From: Pseudoduganella flava | GTDB taxonomy: Bacteria; Pseudomonadota; Gammaproteobacteria; Burkholderiales; Burkholderiaceae_D | Length of the DNA: 64,000 nt | Reading direction: 5' to 3' | NCBI RefSeq assembly: GCF_007830495.1 | Contig: NZ_VLKW01000003.1 | Location: 62,001-126,000, forward strand | Shown: piece after piece, positions 1 through 8,520 of the stretch | How positions within the stretch are numbered: the first letter of the stretch is position 1 | How the letters are laid out: each line of letters starts with the position of its first letter | Notes under the pieces: model-generated | Seen by the model: the letters and a program-made list of their open reading frames with translations, nothing else | Database searches by the model: none | What the model was told of the DNA's origin: nothing | Translations under genes and position numbers: made by a program

Positions 1-31
1 TTTTCCCACTCACCCCGGCAAGTCCACGCCG

Positions 32-649
32 ATGTTGCGGCGGGTATCGCCCGAATCGCTGGCGCCGGCCGCCATCGAGGATGCGATCGACCTCGGCAAG
101 GAAGGCTATGTGCTGGTGAAGCTGCACGGCCCCGTCGCCGGCGGCAGCAGTGAGCAGGGCCCCGTCGCGGTAGCCGATGTGAAGCGCCTGCTGCAGCGCC
201 TGATGGGGCATGACATTGCCCCGCCCGAAGTGATCGAGGAAGACAACACCGGCTTGATGGCCCGCCTGCAGGATGAAGGCATGCGGCGCCGCGCCACGCT
301 GCATGCGCAAGGCGAGCTGCTCGACTCAGCCGACCTGTGCGCCCGCCTCGGCATCAGCCGCCAGGCGTTGAGTAAGGCCATCCGCGACAAGCGTCTGTTC
401 CGCGTCGATGGCACCGGCGGCGCCCATTGGTACCCGGCGTTCTTCGCCACCAGCGCCGGCCACCGGCGCGACCTGGAGCAGGTCAGCGTGCAGCTCGGCG
501 AACTGCCGGGCGACGTCAAATGGAACTTCTTTACCACCCCCAAGTATTCGCTCGGCGAGCGCACCCCGCTCGAAGCGGTCGAACGCGGCGATTGTGCCCA
601 GGCGCTGCGTGCGGCGGCGGAATATCGGGAGCGTAACCTTGGGCGCTAG
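32..649 (+). CDS. Xre/MbcA/ParS-type antitoxin of a RES toxin-antitoxin pair
   Basis: Probable antitoxin that binds and blocks the RES-domain protein encoded directly downstream. The middle of the protein (about residues 100-135) reads as a helix-turn-helix (LCARLGISRQALSKAIR), so it may also bind its own promoter. The C-terminal 45 residues, with LGERTPLEAVERGD near the end, resemble the toxin-binding half of the Xre/MbcA/ParS (DUF2384) family. The pairing with a RES gene that overlaps its 3' end supports this. The frame stays open to the left edge of the window, so the true start may lie upstream; the ATG at 32 is the first visible candidate. The function is inferred from family resemblance and context. 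Confidence 0.7.
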   Translation: MLRRVSPESLAPAAIEDAIDLGKEGYVLVKLHGPVAGGSSEQGPVAVADVKRLLQRLMGHDIAPPEVIEEDNTGLMARLQDEGMRRRATLHAQGELLDSADLCARLGISRQALSKAIRDKRLFRVDGTGGAHWYPAFFATSAGHRRDLEQVSVQLGELPGDVKWNFFTTPKYSLGERTPLEAVERGDCAQALRAAAEYRERNLGR

Positions 650-1250
650 CCCGCTGGGCCCGCCTCCCCCCATCCTGTTCGAAACGGCGCTGCCGATCCA
701 GCATCTTCACCCGGCGCGCCTGGTACGCGTGTCCGCGTACACGGACGGCGAGCCGTTCTTCGGCGTTTCGGGAAACAACCGGTTCGATGCGCCCGGCTGC
801 AAGGACGGCTTTCCGGAATATGCGGCCTGCTATCTCGGCACGTCGCTCGAAGTCGCCCTGGCCGAATCGATCCTGCATGACGAGGTACCCGTGCAAGGGC
901 AGTTCCGCCTCACCGCGGCCCATTTCCAGCGGCGCTACGCACTGTACTTCGATGGCGACCCACTGCACCTGCTCGACCTGTCCGGCGCGCAGCTGAAGCG
1001 GCTGGGCGGTTCGGCCGAACTGACGGGAACGCCGGACTACGCGATGCCGCAGCAATGGGCGCGCGCCGTGTTCAGCAACCCGTCGCGCTTCGACGGCTTC
1101 AGCTTCATGTCGCGCCACTACAATACGGGCCGGGCCGTGGCCCTGTTCGATCGGGCCCGCAGCAAGATGGCGCTGGCGCGCTATGCGCCGCTGGTCAACG
1201 CGGCCGGCTTTGCCCGCGCGCAGAAGAAGCTCGGCATCGCGTTCACGTGA
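639..1250 (+). CDS. RES-domain toxin
   Basis: RES-domain protein of about 203 residues, near the usual family size. RES toxins degrade NAD+ or ADP-ribosylate cell targets. Family-like features are the N-terminal ARLVRVSAY segment, the FPEYAACYLGTSLEVALAES stretch with its conserved Glu and Ser region, and SRFDGFSFMSRHYN near the C-terminus. No ATG fits: the likely start is TTG at 639, preceded by GGGAG at 627-631, and it overlaps the antitoxin gene by 11 bases, which suggests translational coupling. The frame also runs open further upstream inside the antitoxin gene, but no family sequence is found there. Family identification is good; the exact start and catalytic activity are inferred. Confidence 0.8.
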   Translation: MGASPLGPPPPILFETALPIQHLHPARLVRVSAYTDGEPFFGVSGNNRFDAPGCKDGFPEYAACYLGTSLEVALAESILHDEVPVQGQFRLTAAHFQRRYALYFDGDPLHLLDLSGAQLKRLGGSAELTGTPDYAMPQQWARAVFSNPSRFDGFSFMSRHYNTGRAVALFDRARSKMALARYAPLVNAAGFARAQKKLGIAFT

Positions 1251-1272
1251 CCGGCGCGGCGCCTGCTGCCGC

Positions 1273-1617
1273 CTACTTCTTCTCCTTCTTCTCGTCATCC
1301 TCGCGCGCCGCCCGGGCGCTGGCCTGCACCTTCTCGCCCGCCCGCTCGAGCTTTTCGCCCACGACCTCGGCCGCGTCGTTCAACTTCTTCCCGGCCACGT
1401 CGGCCGCCTCGTCCAGCTTGCGGCTCGTGTCCTTGGCCGCCTCGCGGAATTCGTCGCGCGCCTTGTCCAGGTGCACGGCGGCCTTTTCCGCCGCCTGGTC
1501 GAGCTCCCGCCCGGCCCGTTCGCCCGGTCCTTCGACGCGGCGGTCGTCATCCTTGTGACAGCCTGCCAGCGCCAACGCCAACAGCGCGGCCGGCATCAAG
1601 CGTAATGTGAATTGCAT
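1273..1617 (-). CDS. small coiled lipoprotein
   Basis: Predicted secreted lipoprotein of 114 residues: a short charged N-terminus, a hydrophobic core (MPAALLALALAGC) and a lipobox cysteine at about residue 20. The rest is charged and helical, with repeating Asp/Glu/Lys-rich heptads (AAEKAAVHLDKARDEF and similar), and looks like a coiled-coil periplasmic stalk. An upstream in-frame ATG at 1632 would add MKEVT, but those codons are the ribosome binding site (AAGGAGGT), so the start is placed at 1617. It is transcribed in the same direction as the operon upstream but separated by about 70 bases. Function unknown. Confidence 0.75.
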   Translation of the reverse strand: MQFTLRLMPAALLALALAGCHKDDDRRVEGPGERAGRELDQAAEKAAVHLDKARDEFREAAKDTSRKLDEAADVAGKKLNDAAEVVGEKLERAGEKVQASARAAREDDEKKEKK

Positions 1618-1690
1618 GGTGACCTCCTTCAACCCGACTCATACAGCTTAGCAAACATTCGCGCGCGCATTGGTGTGCGGACTGCAGCAC

Positions 1691-2899
1691 TCATTCGCAG
1701 CGCCCTTCGATCCATTCGCGACCAGCCTTCAGGCAGGCCTGGAATTCGCGGTCCAGCCGGGCCGCCCGGTCGCGCAGTGCGGCGCAATCGCGGCCGCCCA
1801 GTTGCGCGCACTGGGCCGCGCGGCCCACCGCACTGCGGTAATTGCCCTGCGCGAGTTCGCGCTCGGCCTCGGTCTGCAGGCGGCGCGCCTCGCGCGGATC
1901 CGGTTCGATCGCGGCCGTTTGCAGCCGCGGCGGCGTGGCCGACAGCGGCGGCGGGTACGCGGCTTGCCCACCCTGCCCACCCTGCTCCAGCAGCGTGCTT
2001 TCCAGCAGCCGGGACAGCGCGTCGCGCAGCACCTTGATGCGCGGCTCCGCTTCCGGACGGCGCAGTTTTTCGGCCGCGTCCAGCTTCGCTTCCACGCAGG
2101 CGCGGTCCTTCTTCTGCAGGCAGGCGTTGGCGTCGTCCAGCAGCTTCGTGGCACGCCGTGCGTCGATGCGCTCGCGCCAGTCGCGCGTTTCGTCGTCGTC
2201 GCCCCAGCGCTTGGTGAACGTGGCCAGCCGGGTCGACGCCCGCTCCAGCGCACCGCTCGCCAACGCCGTCTCCAGCGCGGGACGGGCCTCGGCCCACGCC
2301 TTCTTGCGCTGGTTCTTCTTCTCGCACGCCGGTGCCGTCGCGGCAATCGCCTTCTGCAGCCGCTCCAGTTGCGCGGCGCTGGCTTTGGCGCCGCGCAGTT
2401 CAGCCAGCTCGGTGCGCGCGTCGGCGATGCGGCACTCGGCCGTCAGCGCCACCGCATCGTCGACCCGCTTGTCCAGCTTGCGCGCCGGGTCGCCCGGCTT
2501 GACGAGGAACCAGATCGCCAGCAGCAGCAACGCCACCATCGCCCATGTGCCTTTGCCGATGGGCTTTTTCAATGGCGGCTGCGCAGGCCGCCCGCCCGCT
2601 GCCGCTCCTGCCGGCGGGCGGGGCACGCCGGCCGCCGGCTCCGCTTGCCGATACCGGGGCGGTACCGGCGCACCAGGGCGCGGGGCCGGTTCCGGACGGG
2701 GTGACGGCGAAGCGACCGGCGGTGGTGGCGGCGGCATGGGCGCCGGCGGCACCGGCACGGCGGCCGGTGCCGCGGCAGGTACGGGTACCGGCCGTGCCAC
2801 CCCGGCCCGTTGCGGCATGCCGCAGTACGGGCAGAACGCGACGGCGCGCGGGAACGTGCGCGCGCAGCCTTCGTTGATGCAGCGATGCTGTTCCGTCAC
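1691..2899 (-). CDS. zinc-ribbon, single-pass membrane protein of the tubulin-like operon
   Basis: Last gene of a five-gene operon, 402 residues. The N-terminus has a zinc ribbon with two Cys pairs (CINEGC about 7-12, CPYCG about 23-27). It is followed by about 90 residues of Pro/Ala-rich linker, a transmembrane helix (WAMVALLLLAIWFLV, about 125-140) and about 250 residues of charged helical repeats that look TPR-like, with several Cys residues in the repeats. The start is GTG at 2899; the Shine-Dalgarno GGAG lies in the last codons of the upstream gene, three bases away, so the two are probably coupled. The zinc-ribbon half is predicted cytosolic and the repeat half periplasmic. The family is not recognised; a role with the tubulin-like protein is inferred from the operon. 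Confidence 0.7.
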   Translation of the reverse strand: MTEQHRCINEGCARTFPRAVAFCPYCGMPQRAGVARPVPVPAAAPAAVPVPPAPMPPPPPPVASPSPRPEPAPRPGAPVPPRYRQAEPAAGVPRPPAGAAAGGRPAQPPLKKPIGKGTWAMVALLLLAIWFLVKPGDPARKLDKRVDDAVALTAECRIADARTELAELRGAKASAAQLERLQKAIAATAPACEKKNQRKKAWAEARPALETALASGALERASTRLATFTKRWGDDDETRDWRERIDARRATKLLDDANACLQKKDRACVEAKLDAAEKLRRPEAEPRIKVLRDALSRLLESTLLEQGGQGGQAAYPPPLSATPPRLQTAAIEPDPREARRLQTEAERELAQGNYRSAVGRAAQCAQLGGRDCAALRDRAARLDREFQACLKAGREWIEGRCE

Positions 2900-2902
2900 C
2901 GC

Positions 2903-5900
2903 TTACTCCGGGTCCGGGATGTCGTCGACAGGGTCGGGGACCGCCTGCGCAAACAGCGGCGCCAGCTCCGGCACGGCCGCGGCACCCTGCCACTGGTCGA
3001 CGTGCGGCACCCAGCGCATATTCCACACTTTCGTCTGCGCCGTCACCTCGCCGCGGGCGATGCGCTGCGCCAGTTCCGCCAGCGTGTACGGGCCCAGCTG
3101 CGTGCGATTGACGAACACCTTGAACAACGCTGCGCCGGCAGGGGCGGCGGCCGATGGCACGGCACCCGCGCCAGGCGCACCGCCCAGCAGCGCCGCGCAA
3201 GCCGCTTCGCCGGCCAGGTACTCGGGCCGCGGCACGCGCTTGTCGACGCTCTGCTGCACTTCCCACGGGTAGGCGTCGGCCGCCGAGCCGGGTACCGCCT
3301 CGCTCCATGGCGCCAGCAGCTCCAGCGCACGGTCCTCGGCCTGCGCCAGCGCAGGGTCCGCCGCCAGTGCGCGGCGCAGCCATTCGTCGTGCAGGCGCTT
3401 GGCCGTGATGTTCGGCAGCGACGGCGACGGCAGTTCGGCACCCGTCTCGTCCACCTCCAGGCGGGGCTGGTAGACGCGCAGCTGGTAGTGCCGCATCAGC
3501 GCGGCCAGCAGCAGCATCTGGTGCGGCCCCATGCGCGCGAGGCGCTGCTGCACCGTGGCGATGATCTGCTCGCGATAATACGCCGGCAGGCCGTTGGCGC
3601 GGATCGCGTACTCGTTCCCCACCTGCAGCCACTCGCCGGAACCCTGCTCGACCTCGAACAGGTATTGGCCACGCGGCTGGAACGTCGCCTCGCGGTCTGC
3701 GAGATCGGACTTGCGTTTCAGGACGCCCGTCGCCACCGCCTGCAGGTACCACTCGTAATCGTCGGCCAGGCGGTTCAACTCATCCATGCCGGGCGCGATC
3801 GGATGGCGGAAGCGCGTCGCATCGAAATGCAGGTGCGTGGGAATCTTCGGGTTCTCGATCTGGTACGACGTGCGCCACGTCGGCAGGCCGCGCAGCACCG
3901 TCATCGGATAGCCGGACAGCTCGATGTAGCACACGGCCCGCCCCATCACGCCCGTGTTGACGATGTTGACCAGGTCGCCGTGGAAGTAGCCGGTGGGCGC
4001 CGCCGCGCGGATCTCCCCCTCCAGCCGGCGCCACGCATTGGCGTCGCCGACGCCGATGAAGCACTTGAACTGGTCGGCGGACGGCGTGAACTCGGCCGAG
4101 AAGCGCGCATTCACCCACGGCATCGCGCTTTTCAGCCACTCGGTGAAGATGCGCTGGCGTTCCTGCACGGACAGCGCCAGCAGCCGCTCCAGCAATGGGT
4201 CCGCCGGCTCCGCGCCACCGGCCGCGACTTCCTCGGTGGAGAGCTGCGTCTGCGCGCGGCGGAACAGTTTCAGCAAAAGGCTAGAGCGCAGCTTCTCGTC
4301 CGACAGCTGCGGGAACAGCCGCGCCGAGCCGCCGAATTCGAGCAGCACTTCCTCGCTCCATGCGGACACGTCGCCCGTCAATTTCACGGGTGGCGGCGGC
4401 TCGTCGTTGGCCAGCTTCATGTACGTGGCATGCTCGTGCTGCGCATCGGCGCGCAGTTGCGCCACGCGCTGGTCCACGGCGCCCAGCATCGCCTCGACGC
4501 AGCGGCGGCCTTCCTGGAATTCGCCGGCAATGCCGGACCAGACGGCCTGGCCATGCTCGTCGACGGATTGCGGGTCGCCCAGCCAGGCGGACATCTGCCG
4601 CAGCACCTCGGTCGACTGGCCGGCCGCCACCGCCAGCAGGTGGAAGCGCAGGTAGTCGGCGATGTCGCGCTTGGCGTGCACGATCACTTCACGGGCCTGC
4701 GCCTGCGCGTTGATCCACTTGTTCGCGGCCTGCGTCAGGTTGTTCAGCGATTCCTCGACCTGGCGCGTGCGCAGCGCATCGCGCAGCTCGCGGTAGCGGC
4801 GCGCATTGTGCTCCATGCGCGGGATGTCGCGCTGCGCGATGCGCGCCTTGATCTGCTCCAGCAGCGACAGCACGAATTCCAGCCCGCCCTGCCGGCGATC
4901 GTCCAGCAGCGCGTACAGCCGCTCGCGCACGCGGCCCTTCAGCCGCACCGTCAGCTCCTGCGTGTGGCGCTTCAGGCGGTCTTCGCTCGTCTCGGCGATC
5001 GCGCCGGCCTCGCGGATCGCGTCGCGCTCCAGGTGCGGCAGCAGCTCGGCGATCTTGGCGCGCCACTCCTTCAGGTCGTAGCCGCCGGTGATGCGGTCGA
5101 TCTCCGACTGCACCTTCGATTCCACCCGTTCGAGCAGCGAGCGCTGGTCCTTGTCCATCAACAGCTGGTCAATCAGCGCGTATTCCTGGAACGCCGTCAC
5201 CTCGACGGTGCCCTTCTTGAAGTCCGGGAATTCGTCGAACGGCCGCTCGGCCATCGACATGTGCTCGCGCATGAACACGTCGCGTTCCTGGTCGCCTGCG
5301 CGGCGCGGGCCTGCTCCCGCATTCTTTCCATCCTTGCCGATGATACCGAAGAAGGCCAGGACCATCAGCGCGGCCAGTTCATAGGCGCGGATGTCGTCGC
5401 GCAGGCCCTGCTGCGTGTCGAGCACGGCCTGGCCGAACGCCGAGTACACCTTCGAGTACGACAGCCGCATGTCGCCGAAGCGCTGCTCCGGCACCTTCGG
5501 GTTGAACGGCCCCAGCTTGTGCTGCTGCTGGTTGACGGCCACCGAGCGCTTGCGGTTGGCGAAATCGGCCGACGCGAAATCCTCGAACAGCGAATCGGCC
5601 ACCATCTGGTAGACGTCCTTCACGTCCTGCGTGGCCTTGTTGGCGAGGTTCGCCGTGTCGACGAAGTACACGTCGTCGAACGGCGCGCCGCGGCCCACCA
5701 GGCTGTCCGGATCGGCCCAGCGCACCTGCGCGTTCATGTCGCGCATCGCCGTCTCCAGCTCCATCAAGGTCGCATACGCATTGGCCTCGGTGCGTTCCTT
5801 GTTGGCCTTCGCATACCCGGTGGGCATGAACATCACGAGGTCGACCTGGCTGTCCGATACTTCCTGCCGGGCGATCGCCTTGGCCAGCCAGCCCAGGTCC

Positions 5901-6529
5901 AGCGCCGTGCCCGCACCGGTGCCGCCCGCGTTCGACGCGATGACGACGATGCGGAACTTCGACGTATCGACCTGCAGGCCCAGGCGCTGGTAGTTGTCCT
6001 TGCGCTCGATGCCCGCGTTCGACGCGAGGAAGTTCAACGCGCCCTTGATGCGGCCGCGCAGCTTGGCGTATTTGTCGAACAGGTACAGGCGCGCGACGGC
6101 GCGGATCTGGCCCGCGCCCAGCGACGGGTCGATGCCCAGCGAGCGCAGCTTCTTCGGCCGCAGCGGCATCCAGCTTTCGATCAGCGGGAAGCGCGCCAGG
6201 CTGTCGTCCGACTCGTGGTATTGCGGCAGGTCGATCGGTTCGACGAGGCGCTCTTCCTCGCCCAGCCGGACCAGCTCATACCATGGGTCGGTGCGCTGCG
6301 ACTTGCCTTCGTCGATGACGGCGCCGCTGTCCAGATCGATGTGCAGGAAGCGCGCGACGGGGAATTCGCCGATCGATTCGACGCGCGTCGGATGGTGGCG
6401 GTTCCACACGGCCGCCAGGATGCGGCGGCGGATGCGCATCATCACTTCCATGCCCGTGCCGCCCGCGCCGATGAACAGCGTGGGGCGCAGGTCAACCTTC
6501 AGTTCGGTCTTTTTACCGACGGGATCCAT
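2903..6529 (-). CDS. large FtsZ/tubulin-like protein with C-terminal GYF_2-like domain
   Basis: About 1,208 residues. The N-terminus carries a glycine-rich nucleotide loop (FIGAGGTGMEV, residues 19-29) and, about residue 198, the tubulin/FtsZ signature in the form SNAGGTGAGTALD. This fits the tubulin-like family PF13809, described in comparative genomics as FtsZ-like proteins implicated in membrane remodelling. A long helical middle region follows. The last ~60 residues (about 1136-1192) contain LGPYTLAELAQRIARGEV and a W-rich tail typical of GYF_2 domains, usually a protein-interaction module. The start at 6529 is set by GGAGGTGAC immediately upstream and sits two bases after the preceding stop. 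GTP binding and polymerisation are predicted from the motifs; no transmembrane helix is evident. Confidence 0.8.
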   Translation of the reverse strand: MDPVGKKTELKVDLRPTLFIGAGGTGMEVMMRIRRRILAAVWNRHHPTRVESIGEFPVARFLHIDLDSGAVIDEGKSQRTDPWYELVRLGEEERLVEPIDLPQYHESDDSLARFPLIESWMPLRPKKLRSLGIDPSLGAGQIRAVARLYLFDKYAKLRGRIKGALNFLASNAGIERKDNYQRLGLQVDTSKFRIVVIASNAGGTGAGTALDLGWLAKAIARQEVSDSQVDLVMFMPTGYAKANKERTEANAYATLMELETAMRDMNAQVRWADPDSLVGRGAPFDDVYFVDTANLANKATQDVKDVYQMVADSLFEDFASADFANRKRSVAVNQQQHKLGPFNPKVPEQRFGDMRLSYSKVYSAFGQAVLDTQQGLRDDIRAYELAALMVLAFFGIIGKDGKNAGAGPRRAGDQERDVFMREHMSMAERPFDEFPDFKKGTVEVTAFQEYALIDQLLMDKDQRSLLERVESKVQSEIDRITGGYDLKEWRAKIAELLPHLERDAIREAGAIAETSEDRLKRHTQELTVRLKGRVRERLYALLDDRRQGGLEFVLSLLEQIKARIAQRDIPRMEHNARRYRELRDALRTRQVEESLNNLTQAANKWINAQAQAREVIVHAKRDIADYLRFHLLAVAAGQSTEVLRQMSAWLGDPQSVDEHGQAVWSGIAGEFQEGRRCVEAMLGAVDQRVAQLRADAQHEHATYMKLANDEPPPPVKLTGDVSAWSEEVLLEFGGSARLFPQLSDEKLRSSLLLKLFRRAQTQLSTEEVAAGGAEPADPLLERLLALSVQERQRIFTEWLKSAMPWVNARFSAEFTPSADQFKCFIGVGDANAWRRLEGEIRAAAPTGYFHGDLVNIVNTGVMGRAVCYIELSGYPMTVLRGLPTWRTSYQIENPKIPTHLHFDATRFRHPIAPGMDELNRLADDYEWYLQAVATGVLKRKSDLADREATFQPRGQYLFEVEQGSGEWLQVGNEYAIRANGLPAYYREQIIATVQQRLARMGPHQMLLLAALMRHYQLRVYQPRLEVDETGAELPSPSLPNITAKRLHDEWLRRALAADPALAQAEDRALELLAPWSEAVPGSAADAYPWEVQQSVDKRVPRPEYLAGEAACAALLGGAPGAGAVPSAAAPAGAALFKVFVNRTQLGPYTLAELAQRIARGEVTAQTKVWNMRWVPHVDQWQGAAAVPELAPLFAQAVPDPVDDIPDPE

Positions 6530-6531
6530 CG

Positions 6532-7011
6532 TCACCTCCGCCCCGTGATCAATGCGCCGACGATCGCGGCGATGCCGAACACCAGCAGCGTGCCCGTGAT
6601 CGCCACGTTGAGGAACTTGGTCGAGTTCACGAAGCCCAGCACGCACGCGGCGGACAGGAACGACAGGCCGAAGAACAGCAGCCAGCCGGCCGTGTCGGCG
6701 GACGACGGCGCCACGCGGCGCCGGACCAGGTGGTTCGCGAACGCGTTGCGGGCAAAGAAGAACACGATCAACAGGAACACGAACACGGCGCCGCCGATCG
6801 CGATGTCGCGCGTGGACGTGTCGGTGGCCGGCGCTTCCGCACCCGGTGCGACCTCGATGCCCTGCGTGCCCGCGCTACCGGTGGTGCCGGTGGTGGCGGC
6901 CGTGTCGGAGGGCGGCGTCGTCGTCAGGCCGGGGGCGCTGGCGGGCGGCGGGTTCGATTTCTCGTCCGGGATCCGGAAGCCGGGATCGCGCTGGGGTTCG
7001 TTCGCTTGCAT
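6532..7011 (-). CDS. three-helix membrane protein of the tubulin-like operon
   Basis: Unrecognised membrane protein of about 159 residues. The first ~80 residues are hydrophilic and rich in Pro, Thr and Ala. Three hydrophobic helices follow: AVFVFLLIVFFFA, LLFFGLSFLSAACVLGF and a C-terminal one ending VFGIAAIVGALITG. It could anchor the soluble tubulin-like protein encoded immediately downstream, two bases from its stop. The ATG at 7011 has AGAGGA in front. Another ATG at 7032 abuts the stop of the upstream gene (TAAATG) but has no clear ribosome binding site; if used it adds seven residues. Confidence 0.65.
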   Translation of the reverse strand: MQANEPQRDPGFRIPDEKSNPPPASAPGLTTTPPSDTAATTGTTGSAGTQGIEVAPGAEAPATDTSTRDIAIGGAVFVFLLIVFFFARNAFANHLVRRRVAPSSADTAGWLLFFGLSFLSAACVLGFVNSTKFLNVAITGTLLVFGIAAIVGALITGRR

Positions 7012-7032
7012 GGATTCCTCTGCGGTAGGCAT

Positions 7033-8520
7033 TTATCGGCCGAGGCGAACGTTGGCGCCTTCGCGCACGTTCGCCAGCGTGTGGCCGAACAGGGTCGTGT
7101 GCAGCTCGGCGACCTGGTCGCCGGCCGCGTTGAACAAGGGGGTGCGGGCGCCGGCCTTGGTGCGCACGGTGCGCTGCTCGCCGTCGACGGTGACGACGAC
7201 CTTGCGCCCGCGCGTGGCGGCCAGCGCCAGCGCGCCGGTGGCACCCAGCAGCGCGAACGCGCCGCCGATCAGCGCCATCAGCGGGCCGGCACCGTATTGC
7301 AGCCGCACCTCGACGGGCAGCGTGGCGCGCGCGGCCTGCAGCGATTCCGGCGGCGTGAAGATGTCCGGCAGCGGGTCGCCGGGGAACAGCTCCGCCATCC
7401 GCTGGCGGAACGCCTGCGACAGCTCCAGCTGCTGGTCCGCCAGCCGCACTTCGATCCGGCCCGGCAGCACCTGCGCCGAACCGGCCGAGCGCAATGCAGC
7501 CAGCGACCACTTGCCGGGCAGGTTCGCCACGGGCAAGCCGAGCGAGGACGCCAGGGTTTGCGGCTTGCCGGGCGCCAGGTCACGCACGTGGTCCGGTTCC
7601 AGCCGCACGGGCTTGACATGCCCGGCCAGCGCCGCTTGCGCATCGATGTGCGCGGCGCTGATCGTGTACGGATAGATAGCGTTCTCGATGCGCCAGGTGA
7701 TGCGTGCATCGCCCGGCGCCGGCGCGGCCGCATCCAGTTCGGCGCGCAGCCGGCCATCGGGCAGCACGGCATAGCGCACGCCGGGCGTGTTCTCGACGCG
7801 GGCGGGCACGAGCCGCACGGTGTCCTGGTCCAGCGGTTTCAGGCGCGCCGGCGGCTCGGTGATCACCTGCCGCAGCCGGCCGCTGGCCAGCAGCGCATCC
7901 AGTTCGCGCACGCCCTGCGGCTGCACGGCGAACACGTAGACCATCAGGCCGCCGGCGCGGTATTGCGCGCCCTGGACCGGCATCTTCAACGGGAAGGCGA
8001 GCGCCTTGCCGATCGCTTTCCCGCCGTGGATCAGCTGGTAGAACTCGCGGTTGCGGCGCGCTGTGGCCTGGTCGTTGTTCGGGCTGTTGCGGTTGTTCGT
8101 GAACAGCCAGACGAGGCCCGGCTTGCCGCCCAGCGCCGTGTCGATCGCCGCGCCGACGGCTTCGCCCAGGTCGGTATCCGCCAGCGCCGTGCTGTTCGGC
8201 TTTCTCGCCACCTCCAGCGGATTCAATACATTGCGCAGCCGGGTGCGATCCGGCTTGCCCTGCTGCGCCAGCAGCGCGCGCGGCGACGGTGCACCGGGCA
8301 GGCTTTGATTGAACGCGGCCAGCACCAGCGCATCGTCCGGCGCCATCGCCGCCTGCACCACTTCCGTCACCAACGCCTTGTACGGCGAGCGGGGGTCCGT
8401 GTAGAACGGCTCCATCCAGCCCGAGTTCTGCACCAGGAACACGTGCGACGCCGCGTGCGCGGCGGGCACGCACAGCGCGTACGCCAGCAGTGCGGAGGAG
8501 ACCTTCACCGGTGCCGTCAC
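7033..8520 (-). CDS. von Willebrand A-like protein with degenerate metal site
   Basis: About 495 residues. A signal peptide (VSSALLAYALCVPAAHA) leads into SHVFLVQNSGWMEPF, which occupies the place of strand 1 and the MIDAS loop of a von Willebrand A domain. The usual DxSxS is not intact there (QNSGW), so metal binding is doubtful. A transmembrane helix lies about 80 residues from the end (LMALIGGAFALLGATGALALA), followed by a small beta-rich tail predicted in the cytosol. The start is GTG at 8520, overlapping the upstream stop as GTGA, with GGAGG eight bases before it, so translation is coupled. vWA proteins are reported neighbours of FtsZ-like families, which supports a shared complex; this is inference. 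Confidence 0.7.
   Translation of the reverse strand: MTAPVKVSSALLAYALCVPAAHAASHVFLVQNSGWMEPFYTDPRSPYKALVTEVVQAAMAPDDALVLAAFNQSLPGAPSPRALLAQQGKPDRTRLRNVLNPLEVARKPNSTALADTDLGEAVGAAIDTALGGKPGLVWLFTNNRNSPNNDQATARRNREFYQLIHGGKAIGKALAFPLKMPVQGAQYRAGGLMVYVFAVQPQGVRELDALLASGRLRQVITEPPARLKPLDQDTVRLVPARVENTPGVRYAVLPDGRLRAELDAAAPAPGDARITWRIENAIYPYTISAAHIDAQAALAGHVKPVRLEPDHVRDLAPGKPQTLASSLGLPVANLPGKWSLAALRSAGSAQVLPGRIEVRLADQQLELSQAFRQRMAELFPGDPLPDIFTPPESLQAARATLPVEVRLQYGAGPLMALIGGAFALLGATGALALAATRGRKVVVTVDGEQRTVRTKAGARTPLFNAAGDQVAELHTTLFGHTLANVREGANVRLGR

Noticed and set aside
408..638. An ATG at 408 as the start of the RES protein
   Set aside because: It would place the first 77 codons inside the antitoxin gene in another frame; the extra residues are not RES-like. 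TTG at 639 with GGGAG is better.
2810..7675. A 1,621-codon open frame on the plus strand opposite the tubulin-like operon
   Set aside because: It is antisense to five coherent genes. Its residue mix is Arg/Gln/His-rich without motifs, as expected when GC-rich genes are read backwards, and it has no ribosome binding site.
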